Of a stretch of 64,000 nt of DNA, positions 34,513 to 45,025 are shown piece by piece. A program made the translations under genes and the position numbers. The stretch's first letter is position 1. Each line of letters starts with the position of its first letter. Source of the DNA: Diphasiastrum complanatum (taxonomy: Eukaryota; Streptophyta; Lycopodiopsida; Lycopodiales; Lycopodiaceae); assembly GCA_029204225.1 (NCBI GenBank), contig MU831975.1:29590-93589 (forward strand), in the 5' to 3' direction. A model generated the notes under the pieces. It had not been told where the DNA came from, ran no database searches, and saw nothing but the letters and a program-made list of their open reading frames with translations.

Positions 34513-36320
34513 ATGCTTGGGAGACTTTGCAAAAGGTCTATGAATCCAAGAACCAAACTAGAATGTTAACTTTGAAGAATCAAATCTATAGAAACTATCA
34601 AAAGAAAGGAGAGAGTGCACATACTTTTGACCTAAGAGTAAAGGAACTGAACAAAGAGCTAGCCTTCATAGGTGATTCTATCAAGGATGAAGAGCTTGTT
34701 CAACTCATATTGAATGGACTAAGCTTTGAGTTTGACAATTTGGTTCAGGGATATGCGATTATGGGTAAGCTACCCATACTTGAAGAACTCCAAGGCACAC
34801 TCATGGCCGAGGAATCAAGAAGGAGCCAAATGCAAGAGAGGATGGATAGGCTTTCCATCCAAGGTGGAGATGACCAAGCTCTCTTCACCAAAGGCAAAGG
34901 CAAGTCCAAAGGCAAAGGATCAACATTCAAGAAGCCTACAAAGCTTGAGGATCAAGAAGGACCCTCAAAGGCATTTCCATCAACCACCAAAGTCAAGAAG
35001 GACAAATCAAGGGTGAAGTGCTACTATTGTAGCAAGATGGGGCATTATGCCTCGGAATGCTTCAAGAGGAAGCAAGATCAAAGCCAAGCCAACATGAGCA
35101 AAGAGGAGGAGGAGGAGAGTTCACATGAGGACTCTCTCATGATGTCTATATTTTCTTCAACAAGCTTCTTAGGATAAGATCGTTGGTGGATTGACTCGGG
35201 TGCTAGTTCACACATGACTAGTAAAAGGGAGTTTTTCTCTTCTCTCTTATCTTATGATGGACCTATAAAGTCTATCTATACAGCAAATGATAAAGCTTGT
35301 AAGGTTGGAGTTGGTAGCATTCCCCTTTGCTTAGGATCTTCCAAAAAGATCAACATAGAAGGTGTTTTGCACATTCCTACAATAACAAAGAATATACTAA
35401 GTGTTGGCCAAATGGTAGACAATGGTTTCAATGTTGACTTTGCTTCAAATGAATGTTTCATCAAGAAGAAGGGTAAGATAGTGGCTAAGGGCACTAGACT
35501 TGGCAAACTTTATAAGTTGGATGCATTTGTGGATACTAATGTTGTCATGTTGGCCAAGAAGAGCAAGATATCTACCTTTACTTTATGGCACAAAAGACTT
35601 GGACATGTCAACTCGGGTTCCATGGAGGCTATGATTAAGGAGGAGTATGCTTTAGGCCTACCAAGGTCTATTGGGAAGGAAGACAAGGTTTGTGAAGCTT
35701 GTGCCTTATCCAATTCACATAAGAAGGTGTTTCCTAACTCCATCACAAAGTCATCTCATCCTCTTCAACTCATACACTCAGATGTGCACATTGCTAGCAC
35801 CAAATCTAATGGAGGTTCATCCATGTTTTTAACCTTCATTGATGACTACTCAAGATATTGTTGGGTGTTCTTACTTTCCTTCAAGTCTCAAGTATTTGAT
35901 ACTTTTGTAAAGTTCAAGTTGTTTGTGGAAAAGCATCTTAATCATAGCATCAAGATTCTTAGAAGTGACAATGGTGGAGAATTCATCTCCAATGACTTCA
36001 AGGCCTTTTGTGAGGAGGAAGGGATCAAGAAAGAGACTTCATGTCCTTACACTCCTCAACAAAATGGAGTTGCTGAAAGAAGGAATAGAACATTATGTAA
36101 ATGTTCTAAGGCTTTAAGAATAGATGCTTGTTTGTCCAAATCCTTTTGGGGTGAGTCTCTTGTATGTGCAAACTACTTGATGAATAGGGTGTCTTGCAAA
36201 GCAATTGAAGGCAAAACTCCTTATGAGATGTTGTATGGAAAAAAACCCAATCTTAATCACTTGAAAGTTTTTGGATGTATATGTTATGTGCATGTGCCAT
36301 TGAAAACAAGAACCAAGCAT
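34513..36320 (+). pseudogene. Copia G internal segment in inverted orientation (gag, protease, integrase)
   Basis: This 1808-bp block reads on the plus strand, opposite to the rest of the element. It holds most of gag (34527-35177) with a CCHC zinc knuckle (CYYCSKMGHYASEC). Then come a stop and the protease motif WWIDSGASSHMT, and the integrase (35214-36320) with zinc-binding HKRLGH..C..C, DDE residues in HSDVH, RSDNGGEF and AERRNRT, and D-35-E spacing. Its ends are an 8-bp inverted repeat, ATGCTTGG at 34513-34520 and CCAAGCAT at 36313-36320. Flipping the block would put gag and integrase in line with the flanking minus-strand pieces. Confidence 0.9.
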
Positions 36321-36537
36321 TTGCAACATTCATTTTTATGCAATATAGTGCAACATTGCACCTCTTGATGTATTTGGCTTTTTCTTGAGGATGAATAGGT
36401 TCACCCTCCTTACCATTTACAATTTCCATCAGATCTTGCATGATCATGATGGATTCCATTCTAACTTTCCATATGGAATAGTTAGTTTTGTTGAGCCTTT
36501 CATTAGTATCCAAAAGATATGCATTTATAGATGCCAT
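36321..36537 (-). pseudogene. Copia G gag N-terminus (minus)
   Basis: Minus-strand frame from ATG at 36537 with the copia gag start (LNKTNYSIWKVRMESIM). It stays gag-like up to the inversion breakpoint (MNVANA); beyond that the frame reads antisense of integrase. It is the upstream part of the gag that continues in the inverted block. Confidence 0.85.
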
Positions 36538-37336
36538 CTAGTCTCCTAATCAAGGACTTGACACAAATGAAGGTTACTTCTATTGATTTAATTGAAGATC
36601 TACCTTATCCCACTTCTTAGGGACCTGAAAAGATCAATAATAGACTTCCTATAAAGATCTGATAATGATCTCTAACAAAATCAAATCATAGAATACTAGA
36701 AACAATGCACTTGCTTGATTGAAGTAGACAATACTAGTAGAATTACCCCTCTTTCTATAAAGAACATTAAAGCTTCCAAATGATCTGATCAAGAGTGAAT
36801 TTCAGCAGCATAATATACTTCCAAAATCACTTGTAAAAGATTTAAATGGAACTTAAAGAGGATGCAACACAATCTACTATCCAATCACAAGCAAAAAATG
36901 ATCAAAATTGATGAAAAATTGATCTAATTTGGTGCATAAGTCAAGCAATGGTTGGACTGAACCTAAATCACTTTAGGAGGTGTCCACTACACCTTAGAAC
37001 AGCCTTGAAGAGTCCCCAAAACTCTGATCTTCTCTCTCCTTGAATGCTAGAAAGCCTCCTCTATGAAATCACCTACAAAACTCGCTTAGAAATCAATGCT
37101 TGGAGCAAGCAAAACTTGCTATCTTGGTAATGTGAATTGAATTCAACTTTGCCTCTGGTTTTAGACACCTAAACACCTGCAAATGAAGTCACAAAACACC
37201 AATCTCCAATGTATTTGACTCACCTTGAGTTCTAGAATCAATACTAGATGCTAAGATCCAATCTACACAAGATTTAGATCAAAAATTGTGATCAAATTGA
37301 ATGAAAACCAAGGATTTAGCTCATTTCAGCCTTTAG
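36538..37336 (-). mobile_element. Copia G untranslated leader
   Basis: About 800 bp between the primer-binding site and the gag ATG, non-coding on both strands. It is within the size range of copia leaders. Confidence 0.7.
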
Positions 37337-37348
37337 GCTCTGATACCA
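37337..37348 (-). other. Primer-binding site of copia G (initiator tRNA-Met)
   Basis: The plus strand reads GCTCTGATACCA, the exact complement of TGGTATCAGAGC, directly adjacent to the LTR start at 37349. It fixes the element's orientation as minus. Confidence 0.9.
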
Positions 37349-37873
37349 TGTAAAAATTACAGCAAATAAGGATCCTAAAACACTTAAATGATGAGGGAAA
37401 CAATAGATTATGATTTTGTAAGATTAGCACAAGTTGAACCATCAAAAATCTATGCTTGAACCTCACTAAATGGCCCAAATCCTTGAAGAAGGCTTCACAC
37501 GTACGGCCTTCCACGGTCTAAGTACTGTACACCAGACCTACATTCAATCCTATAATCATTAGTAATCACAAGTACTCAAACAATTATGAACATAGAGAGC
37601 AATTGCACCATTATGAGAGAAAAATCATTAAATTGCTTGATTGATTTTGGTGAGATATCATCACCTATATATACATGATCCATCACAGTTTTGGGCAGGT
37701 ATGAGTAGCCCTAAACCTATCCCTAATGCTAATTTTGGTGGATCTTTCATCCCTACCAAGTTAGGGTTAGAATCTTGGAGATCCCTCAACAATGCAAAAA
37801 TTACCAAAAATAGGTCCTATTTTTTCTCTCTTTTATCTAAGCATAATTTGGACTCATTCCAAAGGTTCTAACA
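37349..37873 (-). repeat. 5' LTR of copia element G (right, 525 bp)
   Basis: Bounded by TGTAAAAATT next to the primer-binding site and TTCTAACA at the outer end (TG...CA). It matches the left LTR at 32684 over nearly all of that copy. On the minus strand the LTR starts TGTTAGAACC, a common copia start. Confidence 0.88.
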
Positions 37874-38057
37874 CTTAGGTCTACTTGAGAACATCCTTAT
37901 GAATGGAATCCTATGCTATTTGGCATGTGTGACAAGCCACATCATGACCATCTAAATATTTACAAGTCATATGACCAAAACTAGTCAAGCTAGAATTGTG
38001 AATTTTTAACACCCAAAATAGGTGGCTTACTTCTGTCACTATTTTTTGAGTTCTAGT

Positions 38058-38770
38058 TCTAGGAAAATCTTATGATTGCCAAGTACAATTGTTAAATAGA
38101 AAATAACTGTTGAGATTTGAACTCTATTTGAGATTTGAACTCAAATATAAATTAATAACAACATAAAACATGGAAATTTATAAAGAATGAATATGGTAGG
38201 AAACTGGTTGATTTGACAAACTAGCATTGATCATAAAATAGCAGATCCATTGGAATGGTTTAGGCTATTCTTTATCTATTCCTAATGCCTAGACCCTAAT
38301 TCTCTATTTTGTCAGATGATCGATAAACTATTGAATGCCTTAGTACATAGGTTTGCTTAGGAAAGTCATTTTCAAACAATTACGATTCAGTTTTATTGTT
38401 CTAGGAGAATTTCATGATTGCCAAGTATAGTTGTTAAATATAAGATAGATGTTGAGATTTGAACTCTATTTTATCTTCATTGATAAAATAACAACAACAT
38501 AAAACATGGAAATTTATAAAGAATGAACATAATGTGTAATTGCTTGATTTGACAAACTAGCATTGATCATAAAAATTGATCGTATGTGAGTAGCAAATCC
38601 ATTGGAAGAATAATAATAACATAAAAAATGGACATTTTTAAATAATGAATGTAATGTGTAATTGGTTGATTTGACAAACTAGCATTGATCATAAAAATAA
38701 CAGATCCATTGGAATGGTTTTGCCTATTCTTTATCTAATTCTAATGCCTAAAATCTGATGCCTAGAACAT
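38058..38770. repeat. Three imperfect direct repeats
   Basis: Segments at 38058-38340, 38399-38602 and 38605-38770 share blocks such as AACATAAAACATGGAAATTT, TTGATTTGACAAACTAGCAT and CAGATCCATTGGAATGGTTT. The third is only partial. A short-unit repeat of AATGCCTA-like words follows to about 38850. Confidence 0.78.
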
Positions 38771-38969
38771 AATGCGTAATGCCTACTGCCTAAAATGTAA
38801 TGCATGAAGCTTAATGCATAAAGCCTAATGGTAATGCATACTGCCTAAAGACTATGTGTTTGTACGCATAAATAGCTCAAAGTGGCTATTCTTTTGAAGT
38901 TTGCATTGCATGTGATTATAAACCACATATCAAAATTTTGAAATTCAGAGCATGGACTTCTGAAATGTA

Positions 38970-39135
38970 CGTACATTCTCACACATACACATATATGTAC
39001 ACACATTCTCACACATACGCATACATGTACACATTGCACATGCACATGCACATGCATGTCCAGACACATGCATGTACACATGCACACACGCGTGCACACT
39101 CACTCATACATGAACACTCTCACTCATACATACAC
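38970..39135. repeat. CA/TG-rich simple sequence
   Basis: Alternating CACA, CATG and TACA words (for example ACACATGCATGTACACATGC near 39063), long alternating purine-pyrimidine. The reading frames through it (His/Thr/Met and Cys/Val/Met repeats) are artefacts of composition. Confidence 0.8.
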
Positions 39136-39235
39136 GCGAGATAAACCACCATCCAAATCATCGGCCGCCATCTAGATCGGCCTCCATCCAAATCATCGGT
39201 CGTCACCCAGATCGCCGCCCACCCGCCGTCAACGA

Positions 39236-39428
39236 ATTTTTTGAATGACTCAAATTTTTGGAACGACTCAAATTTTTCCGATGACTCGAAGTTTTTTGAT
39301 GACTCGAATTATTCTGAAGACTCGATTTTTTTTCGGAAGACTCAAATTTTTTGAAAGACTCGAATTTTTGGAAACACTCAAATTTTTCCGATGACTCGAA
39401 AGACTCAAAAGACTCAAATTTTTTCGAT
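39236..39428. repeat. Minisatellite of about 20 bp units
   Basis: About ten units built on GACTC(G/A)AATTTTT followed by TTGGAA, TCCGAT or a similar spacer. Units differ by substitutions and short indels; several GACTCG/GACTCA pairs differ by a CpG change. Confidence 0.85.
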
Positions 39429-39483
39429 CAGTCACCACCTACATCGACCTCCATTGCCCATCAACGACGAGCACTCTTTACTA

Positions 39484-39485
<2 letters not shown>

Positions 39486-39526
<41 letters not shown>
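39486..39526. repeat. (AT)n microsatellite
   Basis: Uninterrupted AT dinucleotides for about 40 bp. Confidence 0.92.
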
Positions 39527-39529
<3 letters not shown>

Positions 39530-40550
39530 TAAAAGTATTTTAAAGAGAGAATGTGAGTTTACTGTAAAAAAATGTCACACCGCCCATTTACAAAAGAAAA
39601 AGCTAAAATTCGTTTGAACAAAAATGGTAAAAAAAACACAACTTTCAAAAATATATAAACACTTTTTGTGGGTAATTGCCCATTGCCCGTCATAGATGGG
39701 CACAAGCAACTAGTATATAGTAGAAAACTATTTTAGAGAGAGAATGTGTGAGGTGCGATAAAAAAAAAATGTCACGCTTTTGTCGCCAAAAATGTCACAC
39801 TTTGCCAACAAAAAATGTCAAAAGTAAAAGCTAAATAGTTTTTAAAAAATGGTAAATGATTCAGGCACTTTCTTCATGGCCTGCTACATATCGCTTGTGG
39901 GTTGTTTGCCCTGAATTGCTGCCGCCAAGAGCAAAACGTTCATGATGCCTTCACGTACATAGTGCATCATCATACATAATTCAGAAAGGAATAGATGTGC
40001 CCCTTTCTTGTATTCGCTAGATTTCATTAAATCCAAACACAACAAAACTAGTTTCCATTTCTGTCTGTCTCCAAAATTAAAACTAGTTTCTATTTCTCTC
40101 TCCAAAGTAGAAACTACATAATGCCATAGCCTGCTGAGCTGATCTGATACAATATCAAGGATAAAAGCATAAAGCATTCATTTGATCCATCTAAGAGAAA
40201 AGGGGGAACAGGGAGAGAGAAACCAAATTCCAATGCTTGTATTTCGTATAAGAAAAAATTAAAAGTACAATTAATACAATGTCAATGACGAGGAACCACT
40301 ATTGTCTCTACAAACACTTGTAGTCAATTGGTTCCGAGTCCCTTTACACTTAAAGGACTGGATCACATAAATTACAAATGACAGTATATGTCAATTGGGC
40401 CCATTTGTCATCTCTTATTATCGAACTTGTTGGGAGTACATTCAACACAATTCAAGTAAAGTAAATGAGTAAAATACCCAAGTAAACGGAACTAATAATG
40501 AGCATGCCTTATTACTAGACTGTAATAGCTTGACAATTTGGTGGTGGCAC
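39530..40550. other. Non-coding stretch downstream of the glycosyltransferase
   Basis: No protein recognised. Two related short segments lie at about 39526-39595 and 39714-39775 (GTAT..A..TATTTTA(G)AGAGAGAATGTG followed by AAAAATGTCAC), suggesting a small degraded repeat. The rest (39850-40550) would include the 3' region of the minus-strand gene. Confidence 0.4.
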
Positions 40551-40558
40551 AGTGTCAA

Positions 40559-40744
40559 CTATTTTTCATGATGTCGTCGATAATGGAGTTGCACAACGAA
40601 AAACAGATCCATTGTGGAGATGGCTAGGGCAATGCTTAAAGCAATGCAGAAATGCAGAAAAGTAATTATAAAGTAATCTGTCCACTTATTCAATGGAGCA
40701 CCACCAGAATCATTTAACAACCCCACTCTTTGTTTGATACACAA
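40559..40744 (-). CDS. Small frame overlapping the 3' end of the glycosyltransferase, with a membrane segment
   Basis: A 61-codon minus-strand frame, shifted relative to the glycosyltransferase and overlapping its last ~35 bases. It contains one hydrophobic stretch (FIITFLHFCIALSIALAIST). It may be chance composition of the 3' UTR. A frameshift at the stop would append this segment as a membrane tail. No ATG context or homologue supports it as a gene. Confidence 0.15.
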   Translation of the reverse strand: MCIKQRVGLLNDSGGAPLNKWTDYFIITFLHFCIALSIALAISTMDLFFVVQLHYRRHHEK

Positions 40745-41597
40745 TCATGTTACAAGTTCTTGGCATCAGTTTTACTAGCTCATCCTGTAAATCGCTCTGG
40801 ACCTGTTGAGAGCGTTCAAATTCGTCTTGTTCACGGAACCAAAGGTCAGAAAATTGACAACTTTTCCACTGATCATACCATGGGCCACCCTCGGTGAAAT
40901 GGATTGCTTTGGGGCAAAGTGTAGCATTGTCCTTTGGAAGCTCGCAATGACCGACCAAAAAGTTCCAAGTTTGAGGGATGGAACCGATGTCATCGTCTTC
41001 TAACCACATGAGCTTCTGAAGGTAAGTTTGAGGTTGAGTCCCTACAAACTCAGGAGTCAGGATCTTATTCTTCGGATGCGAACAATTGAAGAGAATCATG
41101 GAGGACCAGTTGAGACGTGGGTAAGTGCCGCGCACTTGACCATCCATCAACGTTGTCGCCTTTCCTGTGTAGTCATGTTTCGCACACATCACAGCATACC
41201 GATCATCGATCAGCTCAGCGAGCTCTCGCAAGTCTCCTGTGAAGAGAAAATCAGAGTCAACAAACATAACCCAGCCATCAAAACCTGCAAGAAAGGGAAC
41301 CAAGAAGCGTGTGAGGGTGAACTCTGTGATATCGCTGGGATCCCGAACTCGAGTGTATATGTTGGCCTTACGAAGCTCGGATTGTTGGATCGGAATGACT
41401 TCAATGGGGAAAGATGAACGCTTGATCATTGAGTAGCGAGTGATCTGGTAAGGGAGGTGGAGTCGGGGATCATAGCCCACGTACACTCTGAGCTTTGGGA
41501 GCAGATTCCCGGATTTAGTCTTTGCAGGAGCAGCTGCAGTCGGAGGACGGGAAGAAGCTAGCACAAGTGCATCTGTTCCTGCCATGCTTTTGCACAA
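40710..41597 (-). CDS. Nucleotide-diphospho-sugar glycosyltransferase (CDI-like)
   Basis: An intact, intronless 295-residue frame. Residues 37-60 (RVYVGYDPRLHLPYQITRYS) form the nucleotide-sugar-binding start of a GT-A fold. FVDSDFLF carries the DxD metal/sugar motif at D114-S-D116. WSSMILFNC (164-172), WLEDDDIGSIPQTWNFLVGH (198-217) and the C-terminal KAIHFTEGGPW (230-240) follow. This order and these blocks match the conserved plant family that includes Arabidopsis CDI (reported for pollen tube growth). The family resembles GT8 enzymes by its H...GG.W block, and substrate is not established. There is no signal peptide or N-terminal membrane anchor; the first ~30 residues are Ala/Pro-rich. 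ATG at 41597 was chosen; an in-frame ATG four codons later is a real alternative. It is the only clearly functional host gene here, with no stops, in a more GC-balanced stretch than the surrounding transposons. Confidence 0.9.
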   Translation of the reverse strand: MCKSMAGTDALVLASSRPPTAAAPAKTKSGNLLPKLRVYVGYDPRLHLPYQITRYSMIKRSSFPIEVIPIQQSELRKANIYTRVRDPSDITEFTLTRFLVPFLAGFDGWVMFVDSDFLFTGDLRELAELIDDRYAVMCAKHDYTGKATTLMDGQVRGTYPRLNWSSMILFNCSHPKNKILTPEFVGTQPQTYLQKLMWLEDDDIGSIPQTWNFLVGHCELPKDNATLCPKAIHFTEGGPWYDQWKSCQFSDLWFREQDEFERSQQVQSDLQDELVKLMPRTCNMIVYQTKSGVVK

Positions 41598-41599
41598 TT

Positions 41600-42081
41600 G
41601 GGTGTTGGATCCGATTGATCGCGTTGGAAGGAGGGATCTAGTGAAGGCTTAGCAAGGGAGGGTGTACCTATATGTACCTAGAAATTTTGTTCTGAGCAGT
41701 GCTTTCAGCTCTGGAACTTTTTGAGTTATCCGAAAAGCATCTGCATTTTTCACAGATTTTCTACACAATTACTCTTAAAAATATAAAAGTGTGTTAAAAT
41801 TTTCATGATATTGGTTTTTGAAAAAATAACTTGGATTCTGTAGTAGTTGTGACTGGCAAAAATAGACATGTGGCATGGGGTGGGGGGGACCTCCCTTGAG
41901 GGCGTTCCGTCCTGGGAGGGCCTTTGTGCCCGGGCAGGGCAGAACGGCCGCGTAATGCCAATGTGAAGGGGAAGTTTTTATTTTTTTTTTTCCGGGCCGT
42001 ACTGTGTGTGTACGGACGTATGGCCGCACACGTGGACGCCTTTTTTTTTTCGTTGCAAATTTTTTTAAATTTTTGTTTTTT
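41600..42081. other. 5' flank of the glycosyltransferase, with homopolymer tracts
   Basis: Non-coding. The likely minus-strand promoter lies in 41600-41760; a weak TATA-like ACATATAG occurs on the minus strand near 41670. A G tract (41877-41889) and T tracts (41978-41990 and 42042-42050) follow. Confidence 0.4.
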
Positions 42082-42200
42082 GGTGGAATGTGCATGTGGA
42101 CAGCCAATGACGGGCTGCCACATAGCACACGCACGTTTCATCATAATGTGCATGTCCTATGTGGCAGCCCGTCATTGGCTGTCCACATGCACATTCCACC
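42082..42200. repeat. Perfect 44-bp inverted repeat with 31-nt loop
   Basis: The left arm is 42082-42125 (GGTGGAATGTGCATGTGGAC...) and the right arm 42157-42200 is its exact reverse complement. Beyond one mismatch the outer flanks (TTTTT/GAAAA) also pair. It could be a fold-back MITE-like element or the source of a hairpin RNA. No target-site duplication was identified. Confidence 0.93.
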
Positions 42201-42239
42201 GAAAAGCTCATGTGCTATGTGTCAACATTTGATTGGATG

Positions 42240-43700
42240 ATTATGAGAAGAATGATCACCTAGAATTATGGTTGAAAAATCCACATGACCATCCTTTTGC
42301 ATTGCCATGTCATGTATCCTTAATCTAACTTCGTCTAACGGTTGGCTAGAGTCATGTAGCACTTTTGCCATTCCCGCGACTCAACAGTGTTCAGGAAAGC
42401 CGGCATTCTTAAGGAATGGAACTGGCATCTTATCCCAAAAACCGACAACTACAAAACTTTGCAGAATATTTTATGTGATAGATTTGAAATTTTATAGAGG
42501 AAAACCGGCAAGTAGAAGCATATCCCCTATTAGTAGCCGACAAACTCCTTAAGGTATGGGATTTTTGAGGGAATGCAATGTAGAGTCATTCCCTCATGTG
42601 AAATCAAGTTCAAGTAGTGCTCGGGAAAGTCAGCAAAGTATAGGGAATGAAAGATATTATTTCTGTAATGCTAATATCATAAAATTTTTGATGATTTTTT
42701 AGAAGGGCATATAAACCCTGGAATAACACTCATCAAAAATGGAGAAACACGTCTTTCAAAATCATCTGAAAAAAACTTTTTGGACACTGATTTGAAAGAT
42801 GTTTTTTTATGTTAGCACTGATTTGAAATATGCTTTTTTAAAGTTTTCGGTACTATCAACCCCTCGGACCACAAAGAATGTTCAAACATGTTTTTCTTTT
42901 CTAATGGGCAAATGTGAGTTTTCAAAACTTTTCCCAAAAAGTTGATGAAAAACAAAAGATTAACTTGTCCTAAACATGCTATCATCTCACCAAATGACCA
43001 CCAAAACTTGTCACATGGCATCTATTATTATTGTTTATGTACCATCACATGTCATATATTGATATCCACTATGTGCAAGTGCTCTCCCTAGTCATCACCC
43101 GTAATGTACTAAGCATAAAAATTACAATTCCTTTTTTGTATAGACATAAAAGTCTTACCAAAGGCAACTACATGCAATAATGCTCCCTTGGTTGGGCCAT
43201 TGCCACATAATCCCAGATCCTCGGACAGCTCATGGCCATCCCCACTCATTGTGGAGTCTTGGATAGTGTGGTAATGGCCATTACCTAGTGTGTAAAACTT
43301 GCATTGGGTTGTGAACCAAGCAGGTTGCTAAGACAAGGTATTAAAATAATGGTCACGTTTAACCATCCCTTTATCCATGGTAAAGCCCTACTTGGGGCTT
43401 TATGCCCTCTTTTAAAAAGAAACATATTTCCTAAAAAAAATGGTGTCACCTCAAAATGTAGATTAAAAAAAGAAGCATGTGTCATTAATGAATCATGTAT
43501 GATGAAATGAAGGTATAGCATAATGGGATGAGGATGTGGAACTCAAAGATAATACACAAACAAGAATCATAATGGGCACACCAAGTTTTTTTTGCCCATT
43601 TTACAATATGCTTAAACAGTGGAATAAGTGACACAATTGCTCATAATAAATTTGTTTTTCAAATGTCGATTTAGTTTCAAATAGTCGTGTGAAAAGTCAT
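42240..43700. other. Non-coding stretch
   Basis: No coding pattern, paired LTR or repeat recognised. Confidence 0.4.
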
Positions 43701-43709
43701 AGTGTCGTT

Positions 43710-44160
43710 TACACAATGGGCCTCGGGATAAAGCGCATGGCTCCCCTGTGCACCCTCTTGGTTCCGGCTGCCTAGGCCATCGGGAACTAGCTCCTGGCTC
43801 CCGAGCACTAACTCGCGATTCCCTACACCTGGTTCCCAAAGCGCCACATTGCAACAACCACATTATCCCACAAGCAAGACTAGAAGATTTCTAGTGAGTC
43901 ATATAACTCGAAACTCCCCCAATCTTGCATGTGTGGGTGCCCGGAAGAGATGGAGTTGGTGGGCGCCGCTACCCGGAACAGAGAGGCGTTGCTGCCTGGG
44001 ACAGGTGTGGGGTGCTCGATACGCATGTAGCAAGCAGTGCTAGGGAAAAGAAATTTCCCCAGCACTAAGAACTGACGACGACACCCGAGCTCCGGCGGTA
44101 CGGGGCGGGGGGCCCGGTACAACGCCGAGCGCACAAGCTTTTAGCTTGTGCACAATGTAT
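43710..44160. other. GC-rich island without recognised genes
   Basis: Distinctly more GC-rich than its surroundings (for example GGGGCGGGGGGCCCGG near 44102). It contains a 9-bp-stem hairpin (GCACAAGCT/AGCTTGTGC) at 44131-44151. I compared it mentally with plant 5S rRNA and tRNA landmarks and found no match. It may be a SINE-like or old GC-rich insert. Confidence 0.35.
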
Positions 44161-44164
44161 CTTG

Positions 44165-45025
44165 GGGCTACACAATTTAAGTAGCCCAAATTCTACCCAA
44201 TCACAAGGGACCTAAGGAGTCATACAAGATTTCATTGTTCACACATGTGACTCATTACCAAGCAGAATGTCATATGTCGAGCCGACATCATATTGAGTAA
44301 GCATCAGTACTATTCAGTCCCAAACTTCCAAAGGTACTCTTGTTTTGCAATATTGAACCATTCAAATTTGAAAGAGTCAAAATTTAAAAACCCACTGTAT
44401 TTTATTTAGTGGCACTTTTTAGTGTGACACTGTGATACGCTTCTTTAGTACTTTATGCCTTAAAGCTTGCACATTGTACTAGCGTATACGTCTCCAACAA
44501 AAACGCAACAACATACGGATCCGTCATATCCGAATGTACTTCAAAGTCAAGAGCAAAGGAATTATTGTCAGAAGTACCGGTCCCCCCTCATCCGCATGTA
44601 TTCAAGTACTGATCCGTCCGCTTACAAACTTTTAAAATGTTCAGACGTCAACTGAAAAGAGGAGCTGGTGTCCAGTGTCAGCACTTTTAGTGTATTCTGA
44701 ATTTTGAAATTTGAGGCGATCTGCATTGATATGACACTTCTTTACATGAGGACCTTACATCGATGATCAACCCATTCGCCATTGTCCAAGAGAAACCCAA
44801 TATCGCCACTTGTACGGGGAATTCTAGTAGTTGGTCATATCGTCAATCAATTTGTTGCTGATCACGTTCTACCTATGAGCTTGGCGTTTAGTTGTATATT
44901 ATAAGTTTATGTTAGTATTTTGGTGCTTCCGTTGAAAATTGAAATATTGTAGATTGTTTTTAGATTGGCTTTGAGGAAATCTAAAAGCACATGTGTAAAA
45001 GATTTGTTCACGTAACAAAGGGATA
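44165..45025. other. Non-coding stretch
   Basis: Nothing recognised on either strand. Confidence 0.4.

Noticed and set aside
36538-37336. Coding sequence in the copia G leader
   Set aside because: Frames are short and unlike gag; position between primer-binding site and gag start is that of an untranslated leader.
32680-37878. Target-site duplication flanking copia G
   Set aside because: The bases left of 32684 and right of 37873 do not match, so the element has either lost them or been recombined.
38845-39144. Cys/Val/Met-rich and His/Thr/Met-rich frames
   Set aside because: They are products of the CA/TG-rich simple sequence, with no domain signature.
41028-41417. Plus-strand frames opposite the glycosyltransferase
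   Set aside because: Antisense shadows of a clearly coding minus-strand gene.
43710-44160. Possible 5S rRNA, tRNA or SINE in the GC-rich island
   Set aside because: Landmark 5S sequences (GGGTGACC, ATCCCATCAGAACTCC) and tRNA B-box (GGTTCGA) are absent; only GC content is unusual.
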